NCBI GenBank assembly: GCA_001600095.1
Contig: BCIX01000006.1
Location: 496,001-560,000 of the forward strand
Direction of reading: 5' to 3'
DNA: 64,000 nucleotides
Source: Bullera alba
Lineage: Eukaryota > Basidiomycota > Tremellomycetes > Tremellales > Bulleraceae
Shown: piece by piece, positions 1-10,938 of the stretch
Layout: each line of letters begins with the position of its first letter
Position numbering within the stretch: position 1 is the stretch's first letter
Position numbers and translations under genes: made by a program
The notes under the pieces: model-generated
Seen by the model: only the letters and a program-made list of their open reading frames with translations
Told to the model about the DNA's origin: nothing
Database searches by the model: none

Positions 1-149
1 GGAGCGACGTCTGGGATCTCTGGTTGGGGGGTGTCCTGTGGCTCGAGTTGTGTGATAACATCTGGTGGAGTGACATCGACATGCTGAGTGTTGTCGGTCG
101 GCGGCTCATCGACATCCATCGCTTGCGGATTGGTATCAAATCGCTCGAT

Positions 150-1420
150 CTATTCCAGCTCTGGGGTCTCGAGATCCATCGGTTCGCTTCCCGCGTGATC
201 ATTGATCTCATCTACAAGGGGCTGATTCCTTTCTTCCTCGTGAGCTCTCGGAATCCATTTGTCGACCAGCTTAGGTTGGAACATAGAAGCGAGGGTGGTT
301 GACGCTTGGATGGCAGGCCTGAAGGCGTTTCCGGGTGATAATGCTTCTGCTCCACCGAGGTCCTCGAGCTGAGCCGTTTCCGTCCGGTCTCCTGTGTACT
401 TCTCGGCGTCGTCGCTAGCTGGCATATCGTCGATGGGGGGCGTCGCAAGACCACGGTGTTGCAGCATATCCTCCTCTTCCGGTTCCAAATCCTCCGGGTC
501 CATGAATCGATTCTCTACTGCCTCGTCTGTATACAACCCGTTGTCGTCCCGGATTGGCATCTCGCTGATGGGAGGTGTCGCAGGACGTCGGTGTGGTCGT
601 ATGTCCTCATCATCAGGTTCCAATCCTTCCAGGTGGGGCCATCTCGCTGACTCATCTGCATTATATCCCTCGACCTCTATCGGCATCTCGCCAGGCTGTA
701 ATGTATCAGGATGCAAACTTGACAGACCCTGTCTTTCAGTCTCCTCTTCGTCGAGCTGGGTTACAGGTGATAGCGGCGACGAGACATTCGATTCGGGTCT
801 AGCGGTCTCTGGAGGGCGATGATCAGGTACCTGCGTCCTCTGCGGTAGCGGCTTGAATGGAGGCGGTCTAGAATCAGTACAGCTCCGAACACCAGACTCA
901 CCCTCCGACCCGACACCCTCCCCAATCGTCCTTCTCGCCCTGCACATCAGCTCTGCTCCTCTGACCCTTACCCACCAAGAACCGCCCACTCTCGACACAC
1001 AGCTCCACCCATCCCGCCTTGAGCAGGACCTTCCCCCTCCATCCCTCGACAAAGGGCTTTCCTGCTCGAGCCAGCTTGCGCTGCTTGGCATAATAGTACA
1101 GCCTGTCCCGCTTCCTAAGCCATTCCGGATGGCAGTACATGTCGAAAATGTCAATGCTGCCGGGCGAGAGGATGACAAGTGGGGTCTGGTCCGACCAGTG
1201 GTTCTTGGAGATGACCCCGCCGCCTTTTTAGTAAAGTCAGCACAGCTGATATCGTTGGACCCACCTCTAGCATGTTGAGAAGCGCTCTCCTGCCTGGGAG
1301 AGACGGGTCGACCCAGATCTCGATTCCATCGCCGACATCGTTGTCGAAGAAGATGCCCGGTCCGCCCGTTGCTGTGGACTTTGCTCCCACAGGCAGGCGA
1401 GCATGCTCAGGCGAGGTCAT
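150..1420 (-). CDS. BRCT-domain protein (Rap1/TERF2IP-like N-terminus), possibly interrupted
   Basis: Three exons read leftward from the ATG at 1420. The N-terminal part contains GIFFDNDVGDGIEIWVDPSL, GGGVIS and KAGWVELCVESGRFL, which resembles a BRCT fold: a hydrophobic strand, a GG turn and a conserved Trp near the end. The arrangement recalls the BRCT of Rap1 telomere proteins, but I cannot prove orthology. The introns are 37 nt (near 1212-1248) and 34 nt (near 868-901, donor GTGAGT). The remaining ~240 residues are acidic, Pro-rich and low in complexity, with repeated phrases such as ATPPISEMP and ATPPIDDMP. The frame stops at a TAG at 150-152. The same frame then stays open to base 1 with the same acidic composition (AMDVDEPPTDN, TPPDVITQLEP), so the true end may lie outside the window. 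A DNA-binding or scaffold role is inferred from the BRCT domain only. Confidence 0.6.
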
Positions 1421-1660
1421 GGTGGCATATCGCAGTCATTGGCGAAGAGTTGATGATTGCGGATTGAGCGACTTAAGGTTGGGAGGGAAATCATGTTGTT
1501 GTCGCATCTCGCCGATAGGCTCTGACTCGATTCCAGTCTGAAGTCGACTCGACTAGGGCATGTAACATCCATGCTATGAAGACTCCTATCTTAGCCAGCT
1601 ACCATACAGCCACTCGAACGACAGACTGCAAAGCATCTACAATCACTCGTACGACAGAAG
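1421..1660. promoter_or_regulatory. Divergent promoter region between the BRCT and PNPOx genes
   Basis: A 240 bp gap lies between two divergent start codons. I see no clear TATA box or other motif in it. Confidence 0.4.
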
Positions 1661-2314
1661 ATGTCTCTTCGGGACAAGCTACGGGCCCTGCCCAGCATCG
1701 TCGGCACCCCGCCCTCGGCCTTTCCCTCCCAGGCCAGAGACCCAAGAGCGCTACTCCTACTCTGGCTCCAAGAGGCCATTGACAACGGCATTCCCGAACC
1801 CCACGCCATCACCCTCTCCACCGTCGACGCCAAAGGTCACCCCGACTCTCGGGTCCTCATCATCAAAGACGTCACTTCGGACTTTATTATCGAGATTGCA
1901 TCCTCGTCTCGCTCGCCCAAGGGTCAGCAAATGCTCAACAACCCGTTCGTCTCGTTGTGCTGGTATTGTTCCCCGCACGCGAGGCAGATTCGCATCAGGG
2001 GGAGCGTTAGTCGAGCTCCAGAGGGGGTGAACAAGGCGGATTTCAAGGCCAGGAGCACTACGGCAAAGGCGATTGCGATGGCAGGGACGCAGAGCACCCC
2101 CACCGGTCTAACCAAGGATGGTATCGACGCTGCCGTCGCGCTCAAGACAGAGGAGCTGAGTGAGGATCCGGAGATGGGAGAAGACGCCTGGGCGGTATGG
2201 CGGATCGAGCCGAGTACGGTGGAGTTTTGGCAGGGGAGTGAGGACCGATGTCATGATAGATCGCAGTTTAGTAAGCATGCGGGAGAGTGGGCCTCGTCCC
2301 TGCTGTGGCCGTGA
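1661..2314 (+). CDS. Pyridoxamine 5'-phosphate oxidase family flavoprotein
   Basis: Intronless 217-residue protein. After a leader (MSLRDKLRALPS) come the usual elements of the FMN-binding split-barrel: HAITLSTVDAKGHPDSRVLI, then SSRSPKGQQMLNNPFVSLCW, then ARQIRIRGSV. Here Arg and Lys contact FMN phosphate in the family. The C-terminal element VEFWQGSEDRCHDR matches the substrate-binding end of PNP oxidases. PNP oxidase makes pyridoxal 5'-phosphate (vitamin B6) from PNP or PMP. Length fits the family (about 210-260 aa). Members of this superfamily also include flavoproteins that are not PNP oxidases, so the exact substrate is inferred. The start is the first ATG after upstream stops. It is divergent from the BRCT gene and followed by Atg18 on the same strand. 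Confidence 0.8.
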   Translation: MSLRDKLRALPSIVGTPPSAFPSQARDPRALLLLWLQEAIDNGIPEPHAITLSTVDAKGHPDSRVLIIKDVTSDFIIEIASSSRSPKGQQMLNNPFVSLCWYCSPHARQIRIRGSVSRAPEGVNKADFKARSTTAKAIAMAGTQSTPTGLTKDGIDAAVALKTEELSEDPEMGEDAWAVWRIEPSTVEFWQGSEDRCHDRSQFSKHAGEWASSLLWP

Positions 2315-2550
2315 CCGTCGTATGTAGAGTAGAGAAAGGATGAATAATCGTCAGTGTCGTCAATTGCGTCTCGGTGGACGTTGCCGAACGCCTCGTCGCC
2401 ATCTCTCTTGCCGCCGTAGTCGCTTTCAACAACAACACTCTCTCGCCACAATCACATCACGGTGCTCACTGCGACCTTGACTTGTTACTATAACCACGAG
2501 ATCCAAGGCTCCCGATACACCTCGACGAGCATACAACCAGGGACTTTGGG

Positions 2551-3910
<1,360 letters not shown>

Positions 3911-4163
3911 GCTGTATGAGGATGTAACAGAATTGCTTGTAAGAGACCGCTCAGAGGCTGCAGGAAAGAGACTGCATGGAGAACCGTGTATCTAACCCGA
4001 CTACTGAATCCTTTGCACAGTCAGAAACGTTCTCGTCCTCCAATCACCAATGCACCTCAGCCCTCTTTACCGCCCAAGTCTTCATCAGCTTGGTCTGACG
4101 GTCAGAGTCGTCGAGGTACTCACCGCTCGTACGTTTCACAACGTGCCAGATCCGATAAGAGCA
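3911..4163. other. Convergent intergenic spacer
   Basis: Lies between the Atg18 stop and the stop of the first cluster gene. Nothing recognisable beyond presumed 3' ends. Confidence 0.4.
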
Positions 4164-4734
4164 CTATTCCTCCAACTTGACGATGGTTCCAGCATCAAGC
4201 GTCGGGCGACACCACTTCTTGGCCACAATATCGACACCACAGAGGGGGCATCGACTTGAGTCGGGGAAGACACCAGACTTGTCCTCTGGAAGACGAATGG
4301 TGAAACGCAGATATACCATCTCTTTGGTCCAGCACGCCCAAGGTTCCTGGCTTCCTGTAACGCCCGCTTCTTTGACCGAGCGTGCGGCTAATAAACCTCA
4401 TCGTCAGCCGTGGACCCGAGGATGGAGATCCCGACCCACCGAGACGGTCTCGGTCTTTCTGACTATTCTCGTACGCGTTGACGATCTGTTGCCATTCCAG
4501 CCCCCTCACGACGAATGTGTCCTCTACGGGGTCCTCCTGCTCATCTCTGGCAGAGACGAGTATGAACTCCCAATCGGGTTTCTGTTTCGCGGGCAGGACG
4601 CCGTACATGACATAGGAGCCGGCGTGAATGTCGGGTCGTAGCAGGTTGTCCCACCCTTCCAAGGATACTACCCCGTTCCATCCTGCCAAGGTTTGTAATC
4701 CATGAGCTGGCTTCTTTGTCCTCGTCTTTTTCAT
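4164..4734 (-). CDS. Unknown CxxC-module protein, cluster copy A (short)
   Basis: Two exons (4440-4734 and 4164-4387; intron of 52 nt) give 172 aa. It begins MKKTRTKKPAHGLQ. The first half has GWDNLLRPDIHAGSYVMYG, WEFILVSARDEQ and VVRGLEWQQIVNAYENSQ, matching copies B and C position by position (WxxLLR, AIxxxS.v.Y, QLHlv, VxGxxWlqIV). The second exon has CWTKEMVYLRFTIRL and CPLCGVDIVAKKWCRPTLD, the shared CxLCGxDV zinc-knuckle-like motif plus CRP(A/T)L. It ends soon after CRPTL, so it lacks the roughly 75-residue tail of B and C. I recognise no known family. Function is unknown; metal binding by the Cys pair is a guess. The intron is in the same place as in B and C. Confidence 0.7.
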
Positions 4735-5420
4735 GATGTTTGGACGTGGTGGATCGCAGTGAATAGAGACTGAGTTGACTGAGGGTGGCTCTGCTACCTG
4801 GGGAAGAGGTATAAATTGAGATATCGAGAGGGATTGAGCGAATTCTGATGTTTAAGTACTCACGTCAGCCCAGCTCACCAACGGTGTATGTGCTCCTTCC
4901 CGATCTCGACCCCTTCCTCGATCCCCGGCTCCCCTTCGGTTGCTCGGAGACGGTCAGAGCTGGCGCTAAACGCTCCACCGCTCGCCCTCGCCATCAAAAG
5001 GGTGGAGCAGCCCAGGTCAAACCGACAAAACTCCGATCAATCCCTCTCCAGGAGGTGTGTCAAAGGCAGCCCCTGGCCGGAGTTCAGAAGCTGTCACTCT
5101 CTGTCACGGCGTGTGTTACGTACCGGCACCAGGCACTGTCCAGCATCGTACCTCAGTCATACCTAGTCATAACCAGTGACTCAGGCATCTCGTTCTCAGG
5201 TGGGCCTGTAGTGACCAGTGAGTAAGGAGTGAGATGTATCAGGATGTACAATACAGTGCAAGTATACGCATGAAGTTGCATGTGCGCTACAAGTTGTGAT
5301 TGCACAGCTGCAGCCTGCACGCTCGCTGTCTGTTCCCAGCTCCCATCGCTCTTGCACTCTACAGGTAACAGGTTCCCAGCACTCTTCCGATGTCGACTGT
5401 CAAGCTGATCAGGCGAAGCT
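4735..5420. other. Spacer with upstream region of cluster copy A
   Basis: No gene seen. It holds the first copy of a direct repeat (4859-5045) that recurs upstream of copy B. An unrelated 190-codon-scale reading frame is not present. Confidence 0.5.
4859..5045. repeat. Direct repeat unit 1, upstream of cluster copy A
   Basis: Shares blocks in the same order with 6416-6605: CTCACGTCAGCCC, CCCGATCTCGACCCC, CTCGATCCCC, GCTCGCCCTCGCCATCA and CCGATCAA. By eye roughly 70% of bases match. It lies 125-310 bp upstream of the start of copy A, so it was probably duplicated together with the gene and acts as its promoter. Confidence 0.7.
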
Positions 5421-6324
5421 CTACCTATCAAAGAGTCGTCGAGCGACTCGCTTACCCAGGCCCTGTTATTAGTAATGGGGACATGCTACGGACCAGCAGA
5501 ACCCACCTCGATCTTCCCCTGCCCTGCCAAGGCCCTCTGATACGTTTGCAAAAGTGCTTCGTTGGGCTGCGTCCTGGGACCAATGTATGAGGCACCTGAA
5601 AAGTCTGAAAGGGACAGGGGATTGCGAACTGGGTCGAAGTTGGGTCGATTGATGTTCATATGCTGTCCCTTGCGAGTGGGACAGTCTGTGTCGATGCTCC
5701 CATTCTCATTTCGCTTGACAAGCCTCTCGAAACTCAAGGCTGGGCGACACTCGCCTTCTCCGACTTTCCTGAAAGTCACTTCACCACCGGCGCTCGTCGG
5801 CTGGACGGCTCGCTCTGTTTCGACGACATCGGTCCCACACAGGAGACATTCGTATTGACCGGACTCGAGAACGACAACGTTTGGGTCCATGTAGCAGGTG
5901 GATCGTAGGTAGACTCGCTTCTTGGCGGAACAATACCAAGGCGCCATGAATACGGTGAACCTCGACGAGCTGTCTCCGTTCCCCAGCGCTGATGAATAGT
6001 GTCAGCCACGATCCGACGTTCGGCAATGGATCGCAATGACACAAGATGAGACTCACCGATTCTGTCTTGAGCTGCATCTTGGCTAGCCTTGGACTCAGCG
6101 ACGATTTGGAGCCAATCTGCACCGCTGACGGCGAACTCTGTCTTGTCGCCTGGTACCAACTGCTCGTTGCTGACTCGGATGATGTGGAGCTGATATTCGC
6201 GTCGCTCGAACGACGACTTGGTGGTGTATAGAATGGAGGAATCGGCCTTGATAGCGACCGGTCGTAGAAGGTCGGACCAGTACTTGTCGTTGCCAGAGAC
6301 AGCTTGATTCTGGGTGTGGTTCAT
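5421..6324 (-). CDS. Unknown CxxC-module protein, cluster copy B
   Basis: Three exons (6057-6324, 5507-5988, 5421-5462) give 263 aa. The N-terminal module has YWSDLLRPVAIKADSSILY, REYQLHIIRVSNEQ and FAVSGADWLQIVAESKASQD. The second module has APWYCSAKKRVYLRST, YECLLCGTDVVETER and ECRPALSFERLVKR, then a tail with TYQRALAGQGKIE. It is clearly homologous to copy C in gene order, intron position and motif spacing. The last 42-nt exon rests on a splice (donor GTGGGT, acceptor AATAACAG) that mirrors the last intron of copy C. If that intron is not removed, the protein stops at 5486-5488 instead. No known domain recognised. Pattern: W-LL and Y-QLH positions, two Cys in CLLCG, and Cys-Arg-Pro-Ala-Leu. 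Confidence 0.72.
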
Positions 6325-7206
6325 TCTGTGAAGTTTGCGTCGGGGTTGGGCACTATGCGAGCGGTGGAGAACAAGGCTTGCTCTTGAAGTGTTATCAGGC
6401 GAGGTGGATGGATCCTCACGTCAGCCCGGTTCCGCGGCGTTGTATCGAGTCAGTTCCCGATCTCGACCCCATCCTCGATCCCCAGCTCCTCTCCGGTTGT
6501 GATGAGACGTTGAAAGCATCGAGACAAGCACTCCGTAGCTCGCCCTCGCCATCAGAAGCGACGCGCAAAGGAGGTCAATCCAACGACAAACTTCCGATCA
6601 AGTTTCACGGCGAGGAGTTAGACTGAAATTTGCAATTTCGACCCGTTCAGCTTCCTCCGTGACGACGGACGGCACACCGAGTTGGGTAGGTTCAACGTTC
6701 GAGAGGGTGTACATACCTTTGAGAGTACGTATCTGATGGTCGACAAGGTGTCAAATGCTCGTCAAGTCGACTGCAGGCTTTCCGCAGGCCGCAGGTCAGC
6801 TGAGTCGTCGGATGGCGGTGATGAGTCAATCGGCCATCCTAGGCGAGTTTGATCCGCGAGGAGGTGACACAGGGTGACATCCAACGCCCCCAACATACCA
6901 AACCTATCACACCAGATCAAACCTGATCAAACCCTACTCAATCAATCATCCAGGGCGGGCGATAAGGGCGTCAGCGAGAGAGCCAAGGCATGGGTCTAGA
7001 CAGGTCTAGGTCATGGGGACAAGGGGTTGGTGATTTCAGGTTGAGTGACGGGTTTGAAGTTTGAAGTTTGAAGCTCGAAGTTTGGTGCTTGCTCCCTGCT
7101 CGACGAACCGATAAGGCCTTACAAAAGGACCGAATTCTTCTCCCTTTCCCAAGTACATCGCCCAGCATCTAAGCCACAAGCAAGCGACACGTCACTCAGC
7201 TTCCCC
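6325..7206. other. Divergent spacer between cluster copies B and C
   Basis: 882 bp between opposite-facing start codons. The left part is direct repeat unit 2 (promoter side of copy B). The right part is the left arm of the large inverted repeat (promoter side of copy C). No coding frame convinces me here. Confidence 0.6.
6416..6605. repeat. Direct repeat unit 2, upstream of cluster copy B
   Basis: Second copy of the 4859-5045 repeat, at the same distance from its gene (about 90-280 bp upstream of the ATG at 6324). This supports tandem duplication of gene plus promoter. Confidence 0.7.
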
Positions 7207-7218
7207 ATGTCAGCCCTT
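6714..7218 (+). repeat. Left arm of ~0.5 kb inverted repeat
   Basis: The reverse complement of this arm is found at about 10252-10737. Shared blocks include GTATCTGATGGTCG (CATCAGATAC on the other side), GCTCGTCAAGTCGACTGC, GGATGGCGGTGATGAGTCA, CGCGAGGAGGTGACACAGGG and CATGGGTCTAGACAGGTCTA. It ends with the start codon itself (ATGTCAGCCCTTC). By eye about 85-90% of bases match, with a few small indels. The homology stops within about 15 bases after the ATG. Confidence 0.85.
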
Positions 7219-8125
7219 CCGTCGCCATCGCCTACGGCTTCGACCAAAAAGGTCGCCTCCGGAGACCAAGACTTCTGGAGCAGCCTTTTACGACAAGACG
7301 CCATCAAGGAGGGATCGTGGGTTGTATACACCATCAAGTTCGGGTACTCGTTCGAGAAGTGCCAATACCAGCTTCACCTCGTACAGGTCAACAGCGAAAA
7401 ACCGATCACTGCCGACATCACACTTTTCGTTGTCAGCGGAGAAGACTGGCTACACATCGTCAACGTTTCCAAGGCCAGTCAAGACGAGGCTTCGACTCGA
7501 GCTGGTATGTCTCACACCAACCCGTTGACATCAGATACTGACATGGACTCGTAGCGAGATCACACAATGAGACCACGTCGGACACCTTTGAATTCATGCA
7601 TCCATGGTTGTGCACCCAGAAGAACCAAGTCTATGTGCGCTCAACAATTCGCATGACCGGAGACATGATACTTCTCGAGGCCGATCAATGCCACTGCCTC
7701 CTCTGCGGCATCGACGTCACCGACGTAGGAAGGACTGGGCAAGTCAGTGGTGCTGCCAGTGATGAGGCGCCGCTCGAACATCAAGACCATTGCCGCCCCG
7801 CATTGGGCTTCAGCGAGCTCGCCAAGCGAAGGCCAGACGGGGATATCGACTACGATTCTTGCGTCCGCACGGGGTCCGACATGCCAATCATCCGCGCTGC
7901 TGAGCTCAATCTGGACAAGGTGATGCTTCCTCCATTGGACCCCGACGCCCCGCCATACACCGGTCTTATGTCGGATGAATGGACTCCTCGTTTTGAGAAC
8001 CGATATGAGGAGGCTCTAGCTGGGATGACTGCAGTGGAGGTGAGGATCCAGTTGTGTGTCGCTCGTTGCTGACGTTCGATCATTAGTGGGCTGCAGAGGA
8101 CATATGGGGTAGAACAAGGATGTGA
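7207..8125 (+). CDS. Unknown CxxC-module protein, cluster copy C
   Basis: Three exons (7207-7504, 7555-8039, 8087-8125) give 273 aa. It begins MSALPSPSPTASTKK. Module one: FWSSLLRQDAIKEGSWVVY, CQYQLHLVQVNSEKP and FVVSGEDWLHIVNVSKASQD. Module two: HPWLCTQKNQVYVRSTI, CHCLLCGIDVTDVGR and HCRPALGFSELAKR. The tail has RYEEALAGMTAVE and a final 39-nt exon ending WAAEDIWGRTRM. Copies B and C share both intron positions. The gene sits inside the inverted-repeat unit and starts within the left arm. Function unknown. A secretion signal or membrane segment is not seen, so a cytosolic or nuclear place is likely. Confidence 0.75.
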
Positions 8126-8428
8126 AGTCAGTCACAAACTCGCTGTGAGTGTTGTAAACGAGGATACTGCGCTGGAAAGAACTGGGCATTAATCGATTCG
8201 TCGTAGGGAATACGATGCCCGGGAAAGTCACCGTCCTCGGTCCGTCGAAGCGAGGGTGGGTTCAGCAATGTGAAACGAGTACTGACGTCCGGTCACCAGA
8301 TCATGATGTAGCAATTCTTGGTCGATGAGATGGGTCGTGGCGCTTTGAAGACGTTAATGGAACGCTATCACTGGACGGATGTACTATGTATCAGAATATG
8401 CTACGCCGAGTAACTCCGACACGAGTGC
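8126..8428. other. Convergent spacer between cluster copies C and D
   Basis: No gene seen; presumed 3' ends of the two convergent genes. Confidence 0.4.
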
Positions 8429-10268
8429 TCAGTGGAAGACGGAGCTGGACTGCTGAGTCAGATAGTAGGGTCTCTCGCTTAACGAGGATCGGATTTGCTC
8501 GCTCTCTGAGAAGTTTTTCATTGATCTTGTACAATAGCATTGCATAAGGTATATAGCGCGCTCGAGAGAGAGAGACAAGTTAGCCATCATCTCTAACTTC
8601 CCTTCCTCTCTCGAGTCGTACTGAACTCTCTCGTTCAGACTAGCGTGCTGTGAATATCCAACACCATCAAGGTGCTACTTTGTCAGAGCCAGCACGTCTC
8701 ACAGGACTCACTCCCACAAGACTGTTGTCCTGGGCGTTGTGCGCCATTGCTTCCATGATCCACTGGGAGACTGTTCCGTCCAGTGGGGGCTTTGTCGTCA
8801 GGTTCGCGGCCACCGAAGCGTTTGCTATGATTTGGGACAGAGCGGGATCGCCTTCAGAATACCAGCTTCTCAATTCTGCAGACAAAGTCAGCATGCGATT
8901 CACACCATGTACCCACAGCTCAACTTCCGGCACCGTCTCGAGTGCCCTCGTCTTCTTCCTATTCTTCTCGGGTTCGCCATACCTAACCCTTGCGACATCG
9001 CTACACGACTTTGCAGGTCCGCAGTGTTCGGATGTGATGACTGTGCCGTCACGCATGAGCAGGGCCGTGACATTGATTTCTTTGCACACAGGGCATCCGG
9101 TCGCAGATGGGGTGACTCCGACAATGTCGCCGTCGAAGTGCTTAGTCGCGCGGGCGTATAGAACTGAATGCGTATAGCACTTCCAGGAAGCGGTGGTGAT
9201 GTTCTCCTTCTTCATCTGCTGGATGAAGCCGTCTTGGATCTCTTTCAGTCTTGCCCAGATTTGAGGCGTCGTTCGCTGGACGATATTGCCGAGGCGATCC
9301 GCGTCGGTGGGATTGACGAGATATTGACACCAAGTGCCATCGTCTTTGGGTGCGGGAATGAACAGGATGCTTTGATCTGCCGCGGGTGTGCTGTAGGGGT
9401 TGGAGGGAGCGATTTCTGCCATCGATGCCAGGAACAAAGCGTCTTCCTCTCTGTCGTAGCCACCAGCTGCAGAAGGCAATGGTCAGTTTGGTCAAACAGC
9501 GACTGGCAGCAAAGCACGCACAGCGTTCCATGCCTAAGAGACGGTCGTAGGCATCCGTTGCGGCTCGGGAAGCTTCTTGGTTCGCTTTGCTCTGGTTGCG
9601 GTACTCATCGCTCCATCCTGCCCCTATAGAGTCCTGTCAGCTCTTACTTCTGACCAATGATTGGAAATTGAACTCACGCGTTTCGCGACTCTTCCTATCC
9701 TGCTCCGCTCTGGATGCGGCATCCATCCTGGTCCTCGAGAGCCTCTGCCTTTCGTACCACACAATGAGCTCGTCCAGCGGTTTCATCGCCCTCTCATCCT
9801 TGCGCATGTTGGAGAGGACGCGGACGATCCATCGTCTGTGGTCGTCTGAACGAGAGGTACCGTAAGCGAGATGATCAAAGCTTCCTGCGCAGACTCACCG
9901 GGATCTCGTGCTAGGGGGACATAACCTCCAACCACCAAAAAGCTCAGCACGTCGAGCGGGACAGTCGCTGCGGTGTAGATCACAGGCGAAGCACCTGTGG
10001 CAGATACGGCCTCTTGTCCGGCTAGGCAACAGATGGCCTTCTTCAGTGTCGTCGTGCTCCTACCCGGTAGGGACCAGAATTTCCTGGTGAAGCATGCCTC
10101 CTCTCCTGCGGGTACTTCTTCGCGAGATAGGACGACGGAGAGGTTGACAATGGCATCCAGAGCCTGGCCGTATGTATAAGTCTGGGTTAAGCTATGCCCT
10201 CTGAGGTAGCCGGGGATTGATGAGTGTTGTATGCCGAAGAAAACACCAGCCGATAGAAGGGCTGACAT
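8429..10268 (-). CDS. Large CxxC-module protein, cluster copy D with extra N-terminal domain
   Basis: Five exons (9899-10268, 9678-9845, 9522-9617, 8712-9466, 8429-8674) give 544 aa. It starts MSALLSAGVFFG, in the same repeat-derived context as copy C. About 190 N-terminal residues (IVNLSVVLSREEVPAGEEA, VIYTAATVPLDVLSFLVVGG, MKPLDELIVWYERQRLS) have no partner in copies A-C. The C-terminal half is distantly related to B and C: SILFIPAPKDDGTWCQYLV, PQIWARLKEIQDGF, SWKCYTHSVLYARATKHFDG and TGCPVCKEINV. The Cys pair is CPVC instead of CLLC. The last intron (8675-8711, GTGAGT with CTGAC) has full consensus. If it is retained, the protein ends at 8667. The spliced last exon stays open for 82 codons but overlaps a hairpin, so the end is uncertain. 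Function unknown. Confidence 0.6.
8561..8615. repeat. Hairpin-forming inverted repeat near the 3' end of copy D
   Basis: Arms 8561-8583 and 8593-8615 pair at 19 of 23 positions (CTCGAGAGAG and AAGTTAG against CTAACTT and CTCTCTCGAG), with a 9-base loop. In RNA this would be a strong stem, possibly a 3' end structure or a small-RNA source. Confidence 0.6.
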
Positions 10269-10737
10269 GGGAACGCTGAGTTTGTGTCGCTTGCTTGCGA
10301 CTGAGATGGTGGTTGATGTACTTGAGAAAGGGAGAAGAATTTGGTCCTTCTGTATCGGTTGGTCGAGCAGGGAGCAGGGCATCAAAGCTACAAGCTACAA
10401 GCTTCAAGCTCCAAACTTCAAACCCGTCAGTCAACCTGAAATCACAATCCCCTTGTCCCCATGGCCTAGACCTGTCTAGACCCATGCTTTGACTCTCTCG
10501 CTGACGCCCTAATCGCCCGCCCTGGATGATTGATTGAGTAGGGTTTGATAGGTTTGGTATGTTGGGGGCGTTGGATGTCACCCTGTGTCACCTCCTCGCG
10601 GATCAAACTCGCCTAGGATGGCCGATTGACTCATCACCGCCATCCGACGACTCAGCTGACCTGCGGCCTGCGGAAAGCCTGCAGTCGACTTGACGAGCAC
10701 TTGACACCTTGACGACCATCAGATACATCTCAAAGGC
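10252..10737 (-). repeat. Right arm of ~0.5 kb inverted repeat
   Basis: Reverse-complement partner of 6714-7218. It includes the start codon of copy D and its upstream region. Beyond 10737 and before 6714 the flanks do not match, and I see no obvious target-site duplication. Confidence 0.85.
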
Positions 10738-10938
10738 ACCCCTCAAACCTGCGGGACTCGGTCAGCCAAATAGTCGCTACAGAGAAGTCGTATGACCAGG
10801 ATCCTACAGGTCGCAAACTCACTCGATGCATAAAGACTGTCTCTCTCACTGCACCTCTTTCCTCATCGCCCGACTTTCGATATTTTTCTCCTCTTTCCAA
10901 CACGCAAAATTGCGACTATCACCCACTTTGCACTCGCC
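10269..10938. other. Upstream region of copy D and spacer
   Basis: Mostly the right inverted-repeat arm, then about 200 bp with pyrimidine-rich sequence (CTCCTCTTTCC) before the next start. No gene recognised. Confidence 0.5.

Noticed and set aside
6714..10737. DNA transposon with terminal inverted repeats
   Set aside because: Long inverted repeats are present, but no transposase-like protein and no visible target-site duplication; the enclosed genes have relatives outside the unit. Kept only as a hypothesis under findings.
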